This document shows, in pieces, positions 25,822 to 37,719 of a stretch of DNA of 64,000 bases. The stretch is from Dysidea avara (taxonomy: Eukaryota; Porifera; Demospongiae; Dictyoceratida; Dysideidae): the NCBI RefSeq assembly GCF_963678975.1, contig NC_089274.1:30815053-30879052 (forward strand). The letters are read 5' to 3'. The notes beneath the pieces were generated by a model that was not told where the DNA came from, ran no database searches, and saw only the letters and a program-made list of their open reading frames with translations. Position 1 is the first letter of the stretch. The number at the start of each line of letters is the position of its first letter. The position numbers and the translations under genes were made by a program.

Positions 25822-26366
25822 CTAAACTACTCCTCGCCATTTGTTACATTTTAAGTTAACGAACAAGATGTATGAATAGATAGTTAACACAGAGCCATAA
25901 CATGTACAAATTCTAAATATTATATTACAAGCACACATACAGAATATATTGTAAATCAGTTACACACACTTATATCAATAGAAGATTACATCATATGCAA
26001 TTACAACATTTAAATGTATACAATCACATTGACTATCCTAATGTGTGTGTTACTTTAATTTTAGTTGTCAGTGAAAATCTGGTTTTCCATCTTTTAAACC
26101 TAAACATTAAGATCAGAATACGCATAAAACTTGTTTTATGTTGCTTACCCACATACCAGTTGGTCAGATGTAAGGCATAACTACTTGTGGTGTCTCCTCT
26201 TCATTGACCTCTCCTTCTCTTATTGACCCCTGCCTCGCACTTGCCTTTTATTTGTCACTTGACATACTAGCAGAGAGTTGATGACGAATAGCGGGCATGT
26301 CATCCTACAAATGTTTCAGCAGAGGTCAGTAATTTTAAGTCTTAGGCTCAGGTATCACTTTATTAG

Positions 26367-26519
26367 GTTAGGAGAATTCTAAAGGCTGCAGCACATGTTG
26401 CTGTCAGACCTTCAGTGCTGGTCACTGTAAAGCAGTACAATAACAATAACAATAACAATAAGAGTGACTTTGACTGTTCGTCTAGAGCATTTATGATAGC
26501 AAGTGTTTCACAAAATTAA
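26367..26519 (+). pseudogene. Possible decayed exon related to the one at 46967-47153
   Basis: After an acceptor-like tttattag, 50 codons follow, including VAVRPSVLVTVKQ. The exon candidate at 46967-47153 (minus strand) contains FAVRPSVLANVKY in a similar setting (LRRxLKAAAH versus LRYVAKDVEY by rough alignment). Here the frame then runs into an (aataac)n repeat giving seven Asn, and the end does not match, so this is probably a broken copy in inverted orientation. The family is not recognised. Confidence 0.3.
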
Positions 26520-26848
26520 TAGTCACTGTATGTGTTACCTCCTTTTTATCCATACTGCTGTCCTGAGATCGACACCATAACCATGAAAATCTTGTTTGAA
26601 CTTTCTTTGGGCATAAGGTTCTTGTACAAACTAAATGCAGTAAAGACATTACCACAAAGTGCATACTGACACACTGCTATAACATACCGATGGAAGTGGT
26701 TGTTGAAATAGTAAAATAGATTGGTGTAGCCAAATGCCAACTGTAATACCTAACACGAAACAGAATTTTTCATACTGTATGTGGCAAGATGTTATACATA
26801 CATAATATAAAGAACTTCGTGTGGGAGGATCATGCTCATGCACATTAC

Positions 26849-27087
26849 GGGATACTAAGTATTGCAAGATCTAGAGGCTCCCTGCTATCAGACACCCTGC
26901 TATCAGACATCCAGAATGTACCCAGGTATCTTGGGATACTAAGTATTATAGGATCTAGAAGCTTCCCACTATCAGACATCCTGGGATGTACTCAGGTATC
27001 TCGGCATACTTAGTATTGTAGGATCTAGTGGATCCATGCTATGAGACGTCCTGGGATATACTCAGGTATCTCGGGATACTAAGTACA
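26849..27087 (+). repeat. 70-bp minisatellite, about 3.3 copies
   Basis: Units begin gggatactaagtatt at 26849, 26933, 27003 and 27073. The first is 14-15 bases longer because 'accctgctatcagac' is repeated inside it. Confidence 0.85.
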
Positions 27088-28680
27088 ATGACTTCAGACA
27101 CACTGATATGAATATTTAAAGTATCCTTTTAGAACTTCATGAGGTGACAAAGTTGCACTAGTTCAAAAGCAGCTCTCAAGATGCATGCTCAACCTCCTCT
27201 GGTCCCAGGTCATTGACCATCCCTTCATATTCCCATGCTCACCTGAGCGGTGACCTTCAACTCCTTCACTTTAGTTTAAAAGTATTAGTGTAACTCCTTC
27301 ACAAAAGTGCACTCTTGTAAGATAGGGTATAGCTACTGTAGATAATGTATATAGGTTTCATCACTTTTGCAGGATTTTATCACTAAAAGCTTGATATATC
27401 GGTCATTATGTGATGTATAAGGGTCATTTGTCAATTTAAATATAATGTACCTTGAATAACACCTTCTATGAAATTTTTGAGCCTGGTGGGTGGGTCCTCG
27501 CGAAAATAGGTTTTACGTCAATTTTTACAGTAATTCCCCTTTGAAGCATTGTTTTCATGTTTAAATGGTGTGAGATGTCGTAAATGTCACAAAGGAGCTT
27601 TAAAATGTGTAACAGAACATGTGGGTGTGTCTTGTGGTCAGAATATGGACTTGAAATTGGGAGCAGATTTCACAGCTATTATTTCCGACTGGATATCAGT
27701 TCTGATGTTTGAAACTTATTTAATGGGTAAAGGTACTGTGTGTCTACGCATGCGTGAAAAATTGTGGTCAAGGAGGAGTTTCATTTTGAGATATCGATTT
27801 CCGTAAAAATTGCTAGATCTTCCATTCTATCAAGTTACCTTTCAATAGAACACTCCCACAACACATCAAATATGTACACCATACACCGACCAACTACCTG
27901 ACAACATGTTACTATGTGGTTCTGGTCACAAAACATAACCATCGGCATTTCCAAGTACTGCAAGTAGTGATGTTCTATTTGGTTATGAGCAGAGCAGAAC
28001 TTGGTCTCCTGTCCACCTTATTTGGATGCTATGGGAAGCCATATGAGGCAACTACACAATTTTTTTACAACTTTCACATATATATACAGAAACGAATGTT
28101 GTGTGGTGCACTTAATGATAGCTTAATTTACCCAAGCATATTGTATGTTACAAAGGTATGTTTCTTATGTGAAGCCATATAGTTTCATTTGATTAACCAT
28201 CGTGATTATTATATATACAAGTAGATCGATCACTATTAAGTATTATAATGCACATCGTACTGTTTCTTTTAATCACTTAATATTATAAGAAGTACGTACG
28301 AATGTATTATGCATCACTACACTATTATGATAATGAACAGATCTGGTGATGACAAACTTGGCACGACCACTGCATCAATACACCTCCATCGAAGAGACAC
28401 TACTTCAAAGTTATTTAGTGTGCAACGGATTAGGTAAAACAAGTAAGTGTAAAAGAGGGACTCACTATGTACGATAGCACATCCACTTAATAGCACACTC
28501 AATCATTGTGTCATGGAGAAGTGGTAGATACAAAAAAGGCTTGGTTGATACCAACATTTCGTTGCTACGTATATGGAATACGTTCAGAAGCAACGACATG
28601 CTTGTAACAAGCAACCCTAAGTGATGAATCTCATCTGTAAGTAAAAGAGATATAAATAATATAGTCCACTGGAGTGTATG
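27088..28680. other. No recognisable gene
   Basis: Short frames of 85-88 codons occur at 27549-27806 (+) and 27916-28182 (+). The first has several Cys (CRKCHKG, KCVTEH). Neither has a recognisable domain or clear splice context. The rest is AT-rich, with no strong inverted repeat seen. Confidence 0.5.
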
Positions 28681-28767
28681 CATGTGTGTGTTGTGTGTGT
28701 GTAGATATGTGTGCGCATGTGTGTAGTGTGTGTGTGCATGCGTGAATGTAGTGTGGTATGTGTAGTG

Positions 28768-28838
<71 letters not shown>

Positions 28839-28960
28839 TGTGTATGTGTACATGTACATGTATAGTGTGCGTGTGTGTAATATGTGTGTCTTTCTAGTTG
28901 GGTGTGTGTTATGTGCGTGTGATGTGGTGTGGTGTGTGTTGGGTCATGTAAGTGTGTATA
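28681..28960. repeat. Compound (TG)n microsatellite
   Basis: A pure GT run at about 28771-28836 is flanked by imperfect gtgtgt, gcatgtg and tgtag variants. It opens meaningless Cys/Val or His/Thr frames in several registers. Confidence 0.95.
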
Positions 28961-29223
28961 CAGTATGTATGCATGAATTTGTGTCTGTAGTATGTGTACA
29001 TGCAAGTGTCTCTAGATATTAATGTGTACCAAAAATTAAATTTTACAATAGCTCATACACTGTATTCTAACATGTATGTTATATGTTACAATAATATATG
29101 TACCTTTCAATATAGTTGCTGCTTGAAATCATTGTAGCACAGTCAGACATACACATATTTATCAGATAATTTTTTTTACAGCAATGAATCTGTAATAAGG
29201 AGTGACAAAGCCACGTGAAATCC

Positions 29224-30886
29224 TGACACACAATAACACAATAGTGTGATATAGTGAGGGGAAGGGCATCACGACACACAATAACATAGTGAGGGTAGGG
29301 GCATCACAACACACAATATTACAATAGTGTAACATAGTAAGGGGAGGGGCATCACAACACACAGTAATACAGTAGTGTAACATAGTGAGGGTAGGGGCAT
29401 CACAACACATAATAATACAATATTGTAACATAGTGAGGGTAGGGGCATCACGACACACAATAATACAATAGTGTAACATAGTGAGGGTAGGGGCATCACA
29501 ACACACAATAATACAATAGTGTAACATAGTGAGGGTAGGGGCATCACGACACACAATAATACAATAGTGTAACATAGTGAGGGCAGGGGCATCACGACAC
29601 ACAATAATACAATAGTGTAACATAGTGAGGGTAGGGGCATCACGACAGACAATAATACAATGGTGTAACATAGTGAGGGTAGGGGCATCACGACAGACAA
29701 TAATACAATAGAGTAACATAGTGAGGGTAGGGGCATCACAAAACACAATAATACAATAGTGTAACATAGTGAGGGTAGGGGCATCATGACACACAATAAT
29801 ACAATAGTGTAACATAGTGAGGGTAGGGGCATCACGACAGACAATAATACAATGGTGTAACATAGTGAGGGTAGGGGCATCACGACAGACAATAATACAA
29901 TAGAGTAACATAGTGAGGGTAGGGGCATCACAAAACACAATAATACAATAGTGTAACATAGTGAGGGTAGGGGCATCACGACACACAATAATATAATAGT
30001 GTAACATAGTGAGGGTAGGGGCATCACGACAGACAATAATACAATGGTGTAACATAGTGAGGGTAGGGGCATCACGACAGACAATAATACAATAGTGTAA
30101 CATAGTGAGGGTAGGGGCATTACGGCAGACAATAATACAATAGTGTAACATAGTGAGGGGAGGGGCATCACAACACACAAAAATACAATAGACAATAATA
30201 CAATACTGTATCACAACACACAATAATACAATAGTGTAACATAGTGAGGGCAGGGGCATTACGACAGACAATAATACAATAGTGTAACATAGTGAGGGTA
30301 GGGGCATTACGGCAGACAATAATACAATAGTGTAACATAGTGAGGGGAGGGGCATCACAACACACAAAAATACAATAGCGTAACATAGTGAGGGTAGGGG
30401 CATCACAACACAAAATAATACAATAGTGTAACATAGTGAGGGTAGGGGCATTACGACAGACAATAATACAATAGTGTAACATAGTGAGGGTAGGGGCATT
30501 ACGGCAGACAATAATACAATAGTGTAACATAGTGAGGGGAGGGGCATCACAACACACAAAAATACAATAGCGTAACATAGTGAGGGGAGGGGCATCACGA
30601 CGCACAATAATACAATAGCGTAACATAGTGAGGGGAGGGGCATCACGACGCACAATAATACAATAGCGTAACATAGTGAGGGGAGGGGCATCACAACACA
30701 CAATAATACAATAGCGTAACATAGTGAGGGGAGGGGCATCACGACGCACAATAATACAATAGCGTAACATAGTGAGGGGAGGGGCATCACAACACACAAT
30801 AATACAATAGCGTAACATAGTGAGGGGAGGGGCATCACGACGCACAATAATACAATAGCGTAACATAGTAAGGGGAGGGGTATCAT
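29224..30886. repeat. 48-bp minisatellite, about 35 copies
   Basis: The unit is tagtgagggtaggggcatca, then cgacacacaataatacaata, then gtgtaaca; the period is exactly 48 bp. Variants (cgacagac, cggcagac, cgacgcac; gtaggggc, ggaggggc) recur in groups, showing higher-order duplication. One irregular junction lies at 30185-30225. Because 48 is divisible by three and the unit lacks stops in reverse, frames of 588, 308 and 232 codons overlap on the minus strand (16-residue repeat such as MPLPSLCYTIVLLSVV). I do not call these genes: three overlapping frames open at once is expected from the period alone. Confidence 0.93.
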
Positions 30887-31540
30887 AGCTTCACAACTTA
30901 GGGGTGGGAGACATATACACAAAATCATATGGTACTACTGTGTTTTATTGAGTACTTTATGGTTGCATGCATGTCCACTAGGCCAAGCCGTAGAAAATTT
31001 CTATGATGTATTATGTGGCCATTGCAAAGTGGCATTAATTTAGTGCAGTGTGAAACATGTCTAACTTCAGACATGGCTTGTACTCCAGTATGTTGGAGAC
31101 ATCATGTGCCCACAACATTTACCAAATAAACAAATCATTCATCAGGTAAATATACATCAACAATTCACAGTTTGTGCTAACCTGACACATGTATAACACG
31201 ACCACTCAAGTTCTGCCTTGTAATAAACCATAGAACAGTCCTTCGCCATTTCACTAACGCCATTTCAACCATGCATCACGTACACAATTGATCATGTGAT
31301 GCAATAGATATGGTTCAGCATTAATGTGATGTGACCCTCAAGAGTAGTACAAAGGAGCACCAGTGGGCAAATAGCTACCGGAGAGCTACAGGGCTGTAAG
31401 ATTTGGTGTGATTTTTAATTTTTAAGAAATTCTGCTTCTGAAAGGGGGGTTCATCCGAACCCCCCACTGCCTACACCCTTGATCGTAACAAAGTTCTATA
31501 GCTTTAGCAATAAATTAATTTTAGCCTTGACAGGCCTATA
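30887..31540. other. No gene seen
   Basis: AT-rich unique sequence. A G-run/C-run pair (aggggggttc / gaaccccccac) near 31443-31468 forms a short hairpin. Confidence 0.5.
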
Positions 31541-31542
31541 TC

Positions 31543-32411
31543 AAGGTGGCACTCCAATATATCCTGTACTCTAGTGTTCATCCTTGGTCAAGGCGAAAAT
31601 CAAAGTGAAGCTAGAATTTTGCAATCAGCCAAAGATAATTGCATTGCAGAAAATGCATTTGCAAACATTATTTGTTGCACTTAAACATGTCTGTTTTGGT
31701 GACGATCTGATAGCGATATGCAAAAATGCGGACGATATATGGTTTGCCAATAACCAGTCAGATTTTTTATGTAACACTACTAGTTAAAATAGCAACAGCT
31801 GGATCAGCTGAGAGCTGAGAATAATGTTTAGCTGGAAAAAAGTATTGCCAACTAAGGGACTCGAGTGTGGAGGGCTTCCGTGCACTAGGAAATTGAAGTT
31901 GGCTGTCAGTATGCTGTCTGGAAGTAAAGATAAGTTAGTTTTACAATAGGCTAATAGTTTCTATAGCTGCATAAACAGCAGTGTGTAGGTTTTAGCTAGT
32001 TAGATGCACAAACAGCACCTTTTAATCTTACTGCCTAAGGGCATATTTTGTGTATGCACTATTTTAGTAACATGGTCTAGGGGAAGCACCCAGGCCTTCC
32101 TCTTAAGACATTCCACTTTAAATCCGAACCTCCTTCAAAAAAATCCTGGCTACACCCCTGATGATGCTTACAATAAAACCTAACAGTACACATTTAAACA
32201 GTATGCTTAGTAAGGACAAGCTCTCAGCTCAAAAGTTATATACAATTATTGATACATTTAGAACAATTTAAATGTACTTTACAAAAATGTACTAAATTCC
32301 AGAGTCAAGTGCAACTTTTAGTGAAAGTCAGAAGTCAAAGCATATTTTTTGAGGTTGACCACTTCGACTGAGGATGAACATAGGAGTACAGGATATGTTG
32401 GTGTGGCACCC
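31543..32411. mobile_element. Degenerate inverted-repeat element (about 870 bp)
   Basis: The left arm ggtggcactccaatatatcc with tgtactctagtgttcatcc (31545-31583) is matched imperfectly in reverse by 32365-32411 (gatgaacataggagtacagg, then ggtgtggcacc). No target duplication is clear. A 67-codon frame at 31584-31787 is not recognised. Probably an old non-autonomous DNA transposon. Confidence 0.45.
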
Positions 32412-32669
32412 CCTCACTGTTTATATATATATAACTAGGCACTAAGGTGTTTTAGTATTACGAAAACACTCTCCAACAAATCTGTGTGACACTATCTTTC
32501 AAGTTAAGCACAAGAGTGCTGTCTTAAAACATCATATTGCATCTTAGCTACCTGTCACTTGATGCAGTGGTTATTCAAACATTTATAAGTATTCTCCACT
32601 AATTTGCAGTGGTGTTTTAGTAGATCAAAATATCAAGGTAGTGTTACTTGTAATATTGTAGAATGAATA

Positions 32670-33063
32670 GACCGTATTCCAAATGATGTCACACGGATTT
32701 TCTATTTGGGGGATTCTTATATTTTCGAGTATTATCACCAATGGCGATCGAGATTTCAAAGATTGATATAGAAACTAACAAACTAGATATCGATGCGAAA
32801 TTACCAGGTTTGGTTATTACAGCAAAGAAACAATAGTTTTTCTTCTAAACTTTGAAAACCAACTGAAAATTTTTAACCTGGCATTAGAGAATAGATTTTA
32901 TACCCTTATAATTGTACCTGTTAGTTTTAGGTCAATATCTTCTTCCAGGGTTGAATAGCGATTTGAATATTATTAAGCCCCATTGGAACTCTCACTCGAA
33001 ATTGTTAGAATACCCCAAATAGCCACAGCCATTTTATTTTGTGACGTCATTTGGAATACGGTC
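32670..33063. mobile_element. TA-flanked MITE (394 bp)
   Basis: Termini gaccgtattccaaatga and its reverse complement tcatttggaatacggtc, extending to gtcac, are flanked by TA at 32668-32669 and 33064-33065. A TA duplication is typical of Tc1/mariner-type elements. Inner similarity continues (ctatttgggg / accccaaatag). There is no coding capacity. Confidence 0.75.
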
Positions 33064-33927
33064 TATTGTGGCACTGTTCAAGTGTGATGGTACAGCATTT
33101 AATCAAGAAAAAATTTCCTGACCTTATACTTTATGTATAATTGACACATTTAATTCAGCAGGTGGCTACATTAGGCAGGTCACAATTGACATTCTTCATA
33201 AGAATGGTCAGCTAGACATATTCTGGGACCATCACATAGTGTTATGTGCCATCCCTCCCCATTGTTAAATAGACTACCGACTACCCAGCTTGCCAGTGCT
33301 AGGACAGCCGTGTATCATCCCCATACCTTTCGCGTTCCAGTCAAAATGTAGCACGCGCTTCTTTTCTCCCGTTAGCGTACGCAAATACATGTCTTATCAC
33401 CATTCGCCACTATATACTCCTCTGACAGCAACCTCTCGTCCACTGTTGTCACAAAGTACACCCCAATGTAAGCGCCTGGCATGAAAAAAGGGCGGATTGT
33501 CGTTTGATAAAACATTTTAAATCGATCGATGGAACAAAAATAAGATGGCGTTGAGAGAATGCTGAAACTTTACTAAGGAAAAGCCAGTCGTGTTTCATTG
33601 TCAGCTGAAAGTAAATCACCCATAAACACCTCTGCTGTGATAATGATTTGTTTAAACCCAGACTCGAATAGATTTGACGTCACCAGGTGGATCTACCAGC
33701 AACTTCAAGCCAAAATGGTATGTTTTTTTTAAAATTCATAGCCAGGTGTTAACCCCTCGTAATCGCTACACTTTATGCAGAAGTATGGTATATACGGTGT
33801 GCTTTAGGTCCTACACCCAGACCCAAAGGTGTAACCCTCGCGTATGGAAAGTTCCCCAATGGGTGCCTATACTTTGGCCATCGATTTTTTTTAAATAGCT
33901 CATGACCTAGGATTTCCGGTAACGCCC
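33064..33927. other. No gene seen
   Basis: Contains 64- and 74-codon frames (33290-33484 and 33674-33898, +) without recognisable domains. The minus-strand frame ending at 33773 begins in the palindrome arm described next. Confidence 0.45.
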
Positions 33928-33970
33928 TCTGCAGGGTAATTCGATCGGATTCAGTAGCCCTATCAGCCAT
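33773..33970 (-). pseudogene. Inverted partial copy of RING gene exon 1
   Basis: From the mirrored ATG, the first 14 residues match the RING protein's N terminus with one change (E for Q at residue 7). The next residues (RALPEILGHELFKK...) are unrelated and the frame closes after 65 codons. There is no donor at the exon-1 boundary because the copied segment stops before it. It probably arose when the palindrome formed and is unlikely to make a functional protein, though the duplicated promoter may fire leftward. Confidence 0.5.
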
Positions 33971-34518
33971 ATGGTTAAGCAAATGCAGTTTATCTGATGC
34001 CTGTCACAGCACGTAGGCTATTTATACCTTGTGTGCAGTAGCTAATAGACCTCTACTAGACCTCAAACCATACTTTCAAATACAATACACATTATGCTCC
34101 TTCTTTGTTCAACCTGTAACATTCTTTGTTAGTTACTGGATTTGACACTTAAGTATGCTTAGCTATATATTCCGGCACAGTATAGAAACTTGTGGTTAGT
34201 GGGTACTAGAAGAAAGAACTAAACTGGCAAGCAGCCATATAGTTCTTAATTACCTAGCTAAACCTCTATGTCAGAGTAGCTAGCTAACTACGTGTCAAAT
34301 CTAGTATCTAATAAAGAATGCTACAGGTCGAACAAAGAAGGAGCATAATGTGTATTGTATTTGAAAGTATGGTTTGAGGTCTAGTAGAGGTAGCTAGTAG
34401 CTACTGCACACAAGGTATAAATAGCCTACGTGCTGTGACAGGCATCAGATAAACTGCATTTGCGTAACCATATGGCTGATAGGGCTACTCAATCCGATCG
34501 AATTACCCTGCAGAAGGG
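33928..34518. repeat. Large palindrome spanning the RING gene's 5' end
   Basis: The left arm 33928-34165 and right arm about 34283-34518 are near-identical reverse complements around a spacer of about 118 bp. The right arm includes the upstream region, start codon and first 14 codons of the RING-type gene. The left arm holds a mirror copy with its own ATG at 33970 (minus) reading MADRATESDRITLQ before it diverges. The arms differ at scattered bases and small indels (for example tagctaatagacctc versus its mirror with an extra tagctag). Confidence 0.88.
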
Positions 34519-34582
34519 AGAACAGCAAGCTGATGTGTTCATGCATCAAGTGACTACTGAAAATCTCCGCCGCTTGTTTCAG
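34472..34582 (+). CDS. RING gene, exon 1 (too short to stand alone)
   Basis: 37 codons, MADRATQSDRITLQKGEQQ..., ending LRRLFQ before GTTAGC. The start was chosen because the ATG is the first in frame, is preserved in the mirrored copy, and exon 2 joins in phase 0. Confidence 0.7.
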
Positions 34583-35854
34583 GTTAGCTATAGCTAGCTA
34601 ACAGAGGGACGTGGATCTACCTTGCAGGATTGCTATGGCTAGCTATATCATAGCTATACGTACAGTGTATAATGGTGTTTTTTATTTTTTATATATTTTT
34701 TTTGTTTTAAACTAGCTATAGCTAAGTACTTCATAGATTGCATTTTTTTCCTTTCACATACAGGTTGACCCTTCAGTCGTCTTCTTGAAGGACAGTATTG
34801 ACGAATCGATGTATTTTCCAAGTGAGAATGGGACCTTTAACCTGTCTCAAGAAGGTGTGATGCCCTTTTCAACTCTACTGGTGGAAGGCAGGAACTTGAC
34901 AGAGGGCCGTACCAGGACCCCAACTGGGACCCCATCTTCCCATGTCCAGTCTTTAAACAGCAGCAACAGCAGTATACCCGGGACCAATCCACCTGTACAT
35001 GTACTTGCATCGTCCACTCCCTACCAGGGGTCATCTAACTCTATGTTCAGATCGGTGGTGGCAAGGCGTCCTCCACCATCTTCCACTGTGAAACTGGTGC
35101 AAGCCAAGCTAACAAAGAACGGCAGGACAATAAGGTTTCATGATAAAGCCCAGATATTTGTGAATATCACAGAATCTACGGCTCACACTGAGTTTATATT
35201 GGCTGCAATACAACAAAAGTGGGGATCGGATCACGTTATTGTGACAAATAATGGCCTAAAAATTGAAAATTCATCTGCCACTCAAGGTAGCTAGCTGTAT
35301 GTAAAAGCAATGTGCATATACTGTACACAGTAACAATACAGGACTTGTGGTTTACCGTATGTATAACTTTATCATTTTCAGGGTTAGCTTTCTGGAAGGC
35401 ACCCAGAAGGAAATTATATGCCATGACACAGAGGGATCTCAATATGATTCAAGATGATGCTGACGATGACATTGACGAAGAGCTGGCACCTCGTGCTGCC
35501 AAAAGGATCAAAAATGAACTGAGGGATATGAGGGATGAGTTTAGAGGCTTAAGATCAATCATTGAAAGGACATTGCCAATCTCATTAAGGGACAAATTGA
35601 AAGATATATTAAAATGTTGCATATGTCAGGTGGTCCCGATAAGGCCACCGATGGTTATATCAATGTGCTGCAAGTCAATCGTAGGATGTGAACAATGTGT
35701 TCAGCAGTTGCTGGCAACCAGTCATTCAGCAAATTGCCCGCTGTGCAGGGACACGGACTTTGAGACTGTCAAAGTTCTCGGTCTTGATGGCTTGATTACT
35801 GCTGTAAGCAGTTACTTAGAAGATGAGACTGACACTGCTGGAGATGAGAGTTGA
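34472..35854 (+). CDS. RING-type zinc-binding protein, 3 exons, 368 aa
   Basis: Exons 34472-34582, 34764-35286 and 35382-35854 join in phase with GT-AG introns of 181 and 95 bp (donors CAG/GTTAGC and AAG/GTAGCT; acceptors CATACAG and TTTTCAG). Residues 1-211 are Ser/Thr/Pro-rich in the middle (about 90-140). Residues 233-275 are charged and likely helical. A RING-like module follows: C290-x2-C293, C307/C308, C314-x2-C317, C330-P-L-C333. The usual His is absent, with Cys in its place. Such modules usually mediate E2 binding and ubiquitin or SUMO transfer, but activity here is only an inference. It lies in the same orientation about 5.5 kb upstream of the integrase gene, within the giant element. 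I recall similar RING proteins near integrase-type genes in fish and cnidarian genomes, but cannot verify that here. An ATTAAA lies at 36034, 180 bp past the stop. Confidence 0.75.
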
Positions 35855-36154
35855 CCAAAGTTAAACTGTATAGCTAGCTAGTAGTTTGTTGTAACCTTCT
35901 TCATTATTATAATTACAGGTATATTTCACTTGAATTAATATTTGTTATTGTAGTCATTGTAGCTATCTAGCTACATTGCTCATATTATTTATTATTTGTA
36001 TTGTAAGTGATCACATGCAATCTTTAAATTGACATTAAATTTAAAACAAACAAGTTGAAAGTCAAGGAGAGGATGGGGATGGGGTTTAGAGAAACTAAAA
36101 TAAAACTAGATGATATCTGGCTGTATATGACTGTTGACATGAAAGTGCTGATAA

Positions 36155-36882
36155 GGCCACTACAATGAGATTACTTGTTTCTCATCAACCGCCCGCACCA
36201 AAATTTTCTTTTGCCCATGCGCACTCATTATTGCACAAGATGGCAGCATGGCTTTTTTGAGTGTTGTGGTAGTGGGTTTATCACGTAGAAAAGCACTATT
36301 TCCATGAAAAACTGCAATCCCATTGAGATACAGACACCATTTATGAGTGTTTTTTACTTCTGTGTTGATTAGAGAGCTTTCTGGAGCATCAACGACCACC
36401 AAGGCATCAATAGTGAGTGCTACAGTGTACATTAGACCATACACTAGCATTGGTATCGTGACCTGCATGCCCTATGTGCAGGGCCATCATATCTAAGAGA
36501 CATAGTAGCTTTAGTGTTGCTACTTCTGCCACAAGCTTACACAGCCCCTCCCCCTAATAAGACTGACCAGCCTACATGTGCTAAGACTGCTGCTGTCTGC
36601 TGCTGCATGGTACATGACTCCAAGACTGGTGGAACTTTCGCAAAGGACTTGAATGCTATGTTACTGAAGTTGAAGTTTATGTGCACTTGGAATTTTACCC
36701 TCAGTGTGCACCAGTGCTTGGTGTGCATTCTGCCAATAGCCTAAAAATAAAGGATTATTATACTGGTTTTGTACAAATATGCTATGGCTTGTGCAATAAT
36801 GAGATAATGAGATAACCCGCCCGCCCGCATGTGTTACTCAATGAGAAGTTGATGAGAAACAAGTTATCTCATTGTAGTGGCC
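36155..36882. mobile_element. GGCC-ended inverted-repeat element (728 bp)
   Basis: Ends ggccactacaatgagat and atctcattgtagtggcc, followed inward by acttgtttctcatcaa and its mirror, then cgcccgc motifs at both ends. Flanks are TAA on the left and TAT on the right, close to a 3-bp Harbinger-type duplication. The termini resemble the 358-bp array MITE (ggcca..., cgggcggg), suggesting related elements. Frames at 36160-36468 (-) and 36514-36744 (+) show no transposase motifs. Confidence 0.65.
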
Positions 36883-36975
36883 TATTACAGGTTACGTAGC
36901 AACGCGCATGATCAACCAAGTCTCACGATCACGTGACAAATTCAAAATTATAGCGGTTTTCACGAGTGATCCGGC

Positions 36976-37039
36976 ATGACTGGAGAAGAAGCAGTGAAGA
37001 TTTGCAACAGACATGGACCATGGGCTATGAAATACACTA
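36976..37039 (+). CDS. Possible first exon of an unidentified gene
   Basis: ATG at 36976 opens MTGEEAVKICNRHGPWAMKYT and runs to a perfect donor (A/GTAAGT at 37040), phase 1. The next 2.6 kb is filled with tandem repeats and I could not find a convincing second exon. A real gene would need an intron of several kilobases, unlike the two clear genes nearby. It may be a cut-off gene start. Confidence 0.3.
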
Positions 37040-37637
37040 GTAAGTGTTCCGTATTCTACAGTATATGCATATACATGCACGCATGTTCCCAAGCTACGTA
37101 GCTAGCTAACCAACCAGGACTGAAGGCTGCAGAGCTCAGTTGCCGTGTCATGTGTATCTATAGCTAGCTAGCTAAGTACAAATGTGAATTTATTTGTCAA
37201 ATCCCCTAGTGTCAAGGGAGAAAGGCTACGTAAAGTAAAAAACAAGTGGAAAAAAAATTTTAGATGGAAGACATTCAAAACAATTAGACCAGACCTCAAA
37301 CAATGGAAGTGACCAGTGCTAATTATAACCAGTGCTACCACATTGGCTTCTAAAATAAATTGCCAGAACAACAACAACAACAACAAAAAACCACTCCTTT
37401 TTCTATTATGCAATCCATGTGGTACATAAATATAACTTCTATTGTTCAACCAACCATTGTACCATTTAACCAGTGTGGTTTTGTTTCATTTGGGATTACC
37501 ATATGTGTGCATCGAACCACTGGACTGAACTATACTATGACCACCCTTCTATTTCCATTCTGCAATCCATGTGGTACATATATATTTTATTTAATTTCGA
37601 TTGTTTAACAATTGCAGTGTGATTGTGCCATGTATCA

Positions 37638-37638
<1 letters not shown>

Positions 37639-37669
<31 letters not shown>

Positions 37670-37719
37670 CAAGTACGGCAAACATGTGGAGAGTGTGTGA
37701 AAAAGGGGGGGGGGGGGGA
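37639..37719 (+). repeat. (TG)n and poly-G in first 929-bp unit
   Basis: A TG run at about 37639-37666 and a run of more than ten G near 37705-37718. The second unit has equivalents at about 38563-38600 and 38636-38648. Confidence 0.9.

Noticed and set aside
28617-29022. His/Thr- and Cys/Val-rich frames near 28.7 kb
   Set aside because: They are translations of a (TG)n/(CA)n microsatellite.
29224-30886. CRISPR array
   Set aside because: Adjacent units are identical throughout, with no variable spacers, and the context is an animal genome.
29162-30928. 588-, 308- and 232-codon minus-strand frames as a repetitive protein
   Set aside because: They overlap in different frames of the same 48-bp minisatellite, which is expected from a stop-free unit whose length is a multiple of three.
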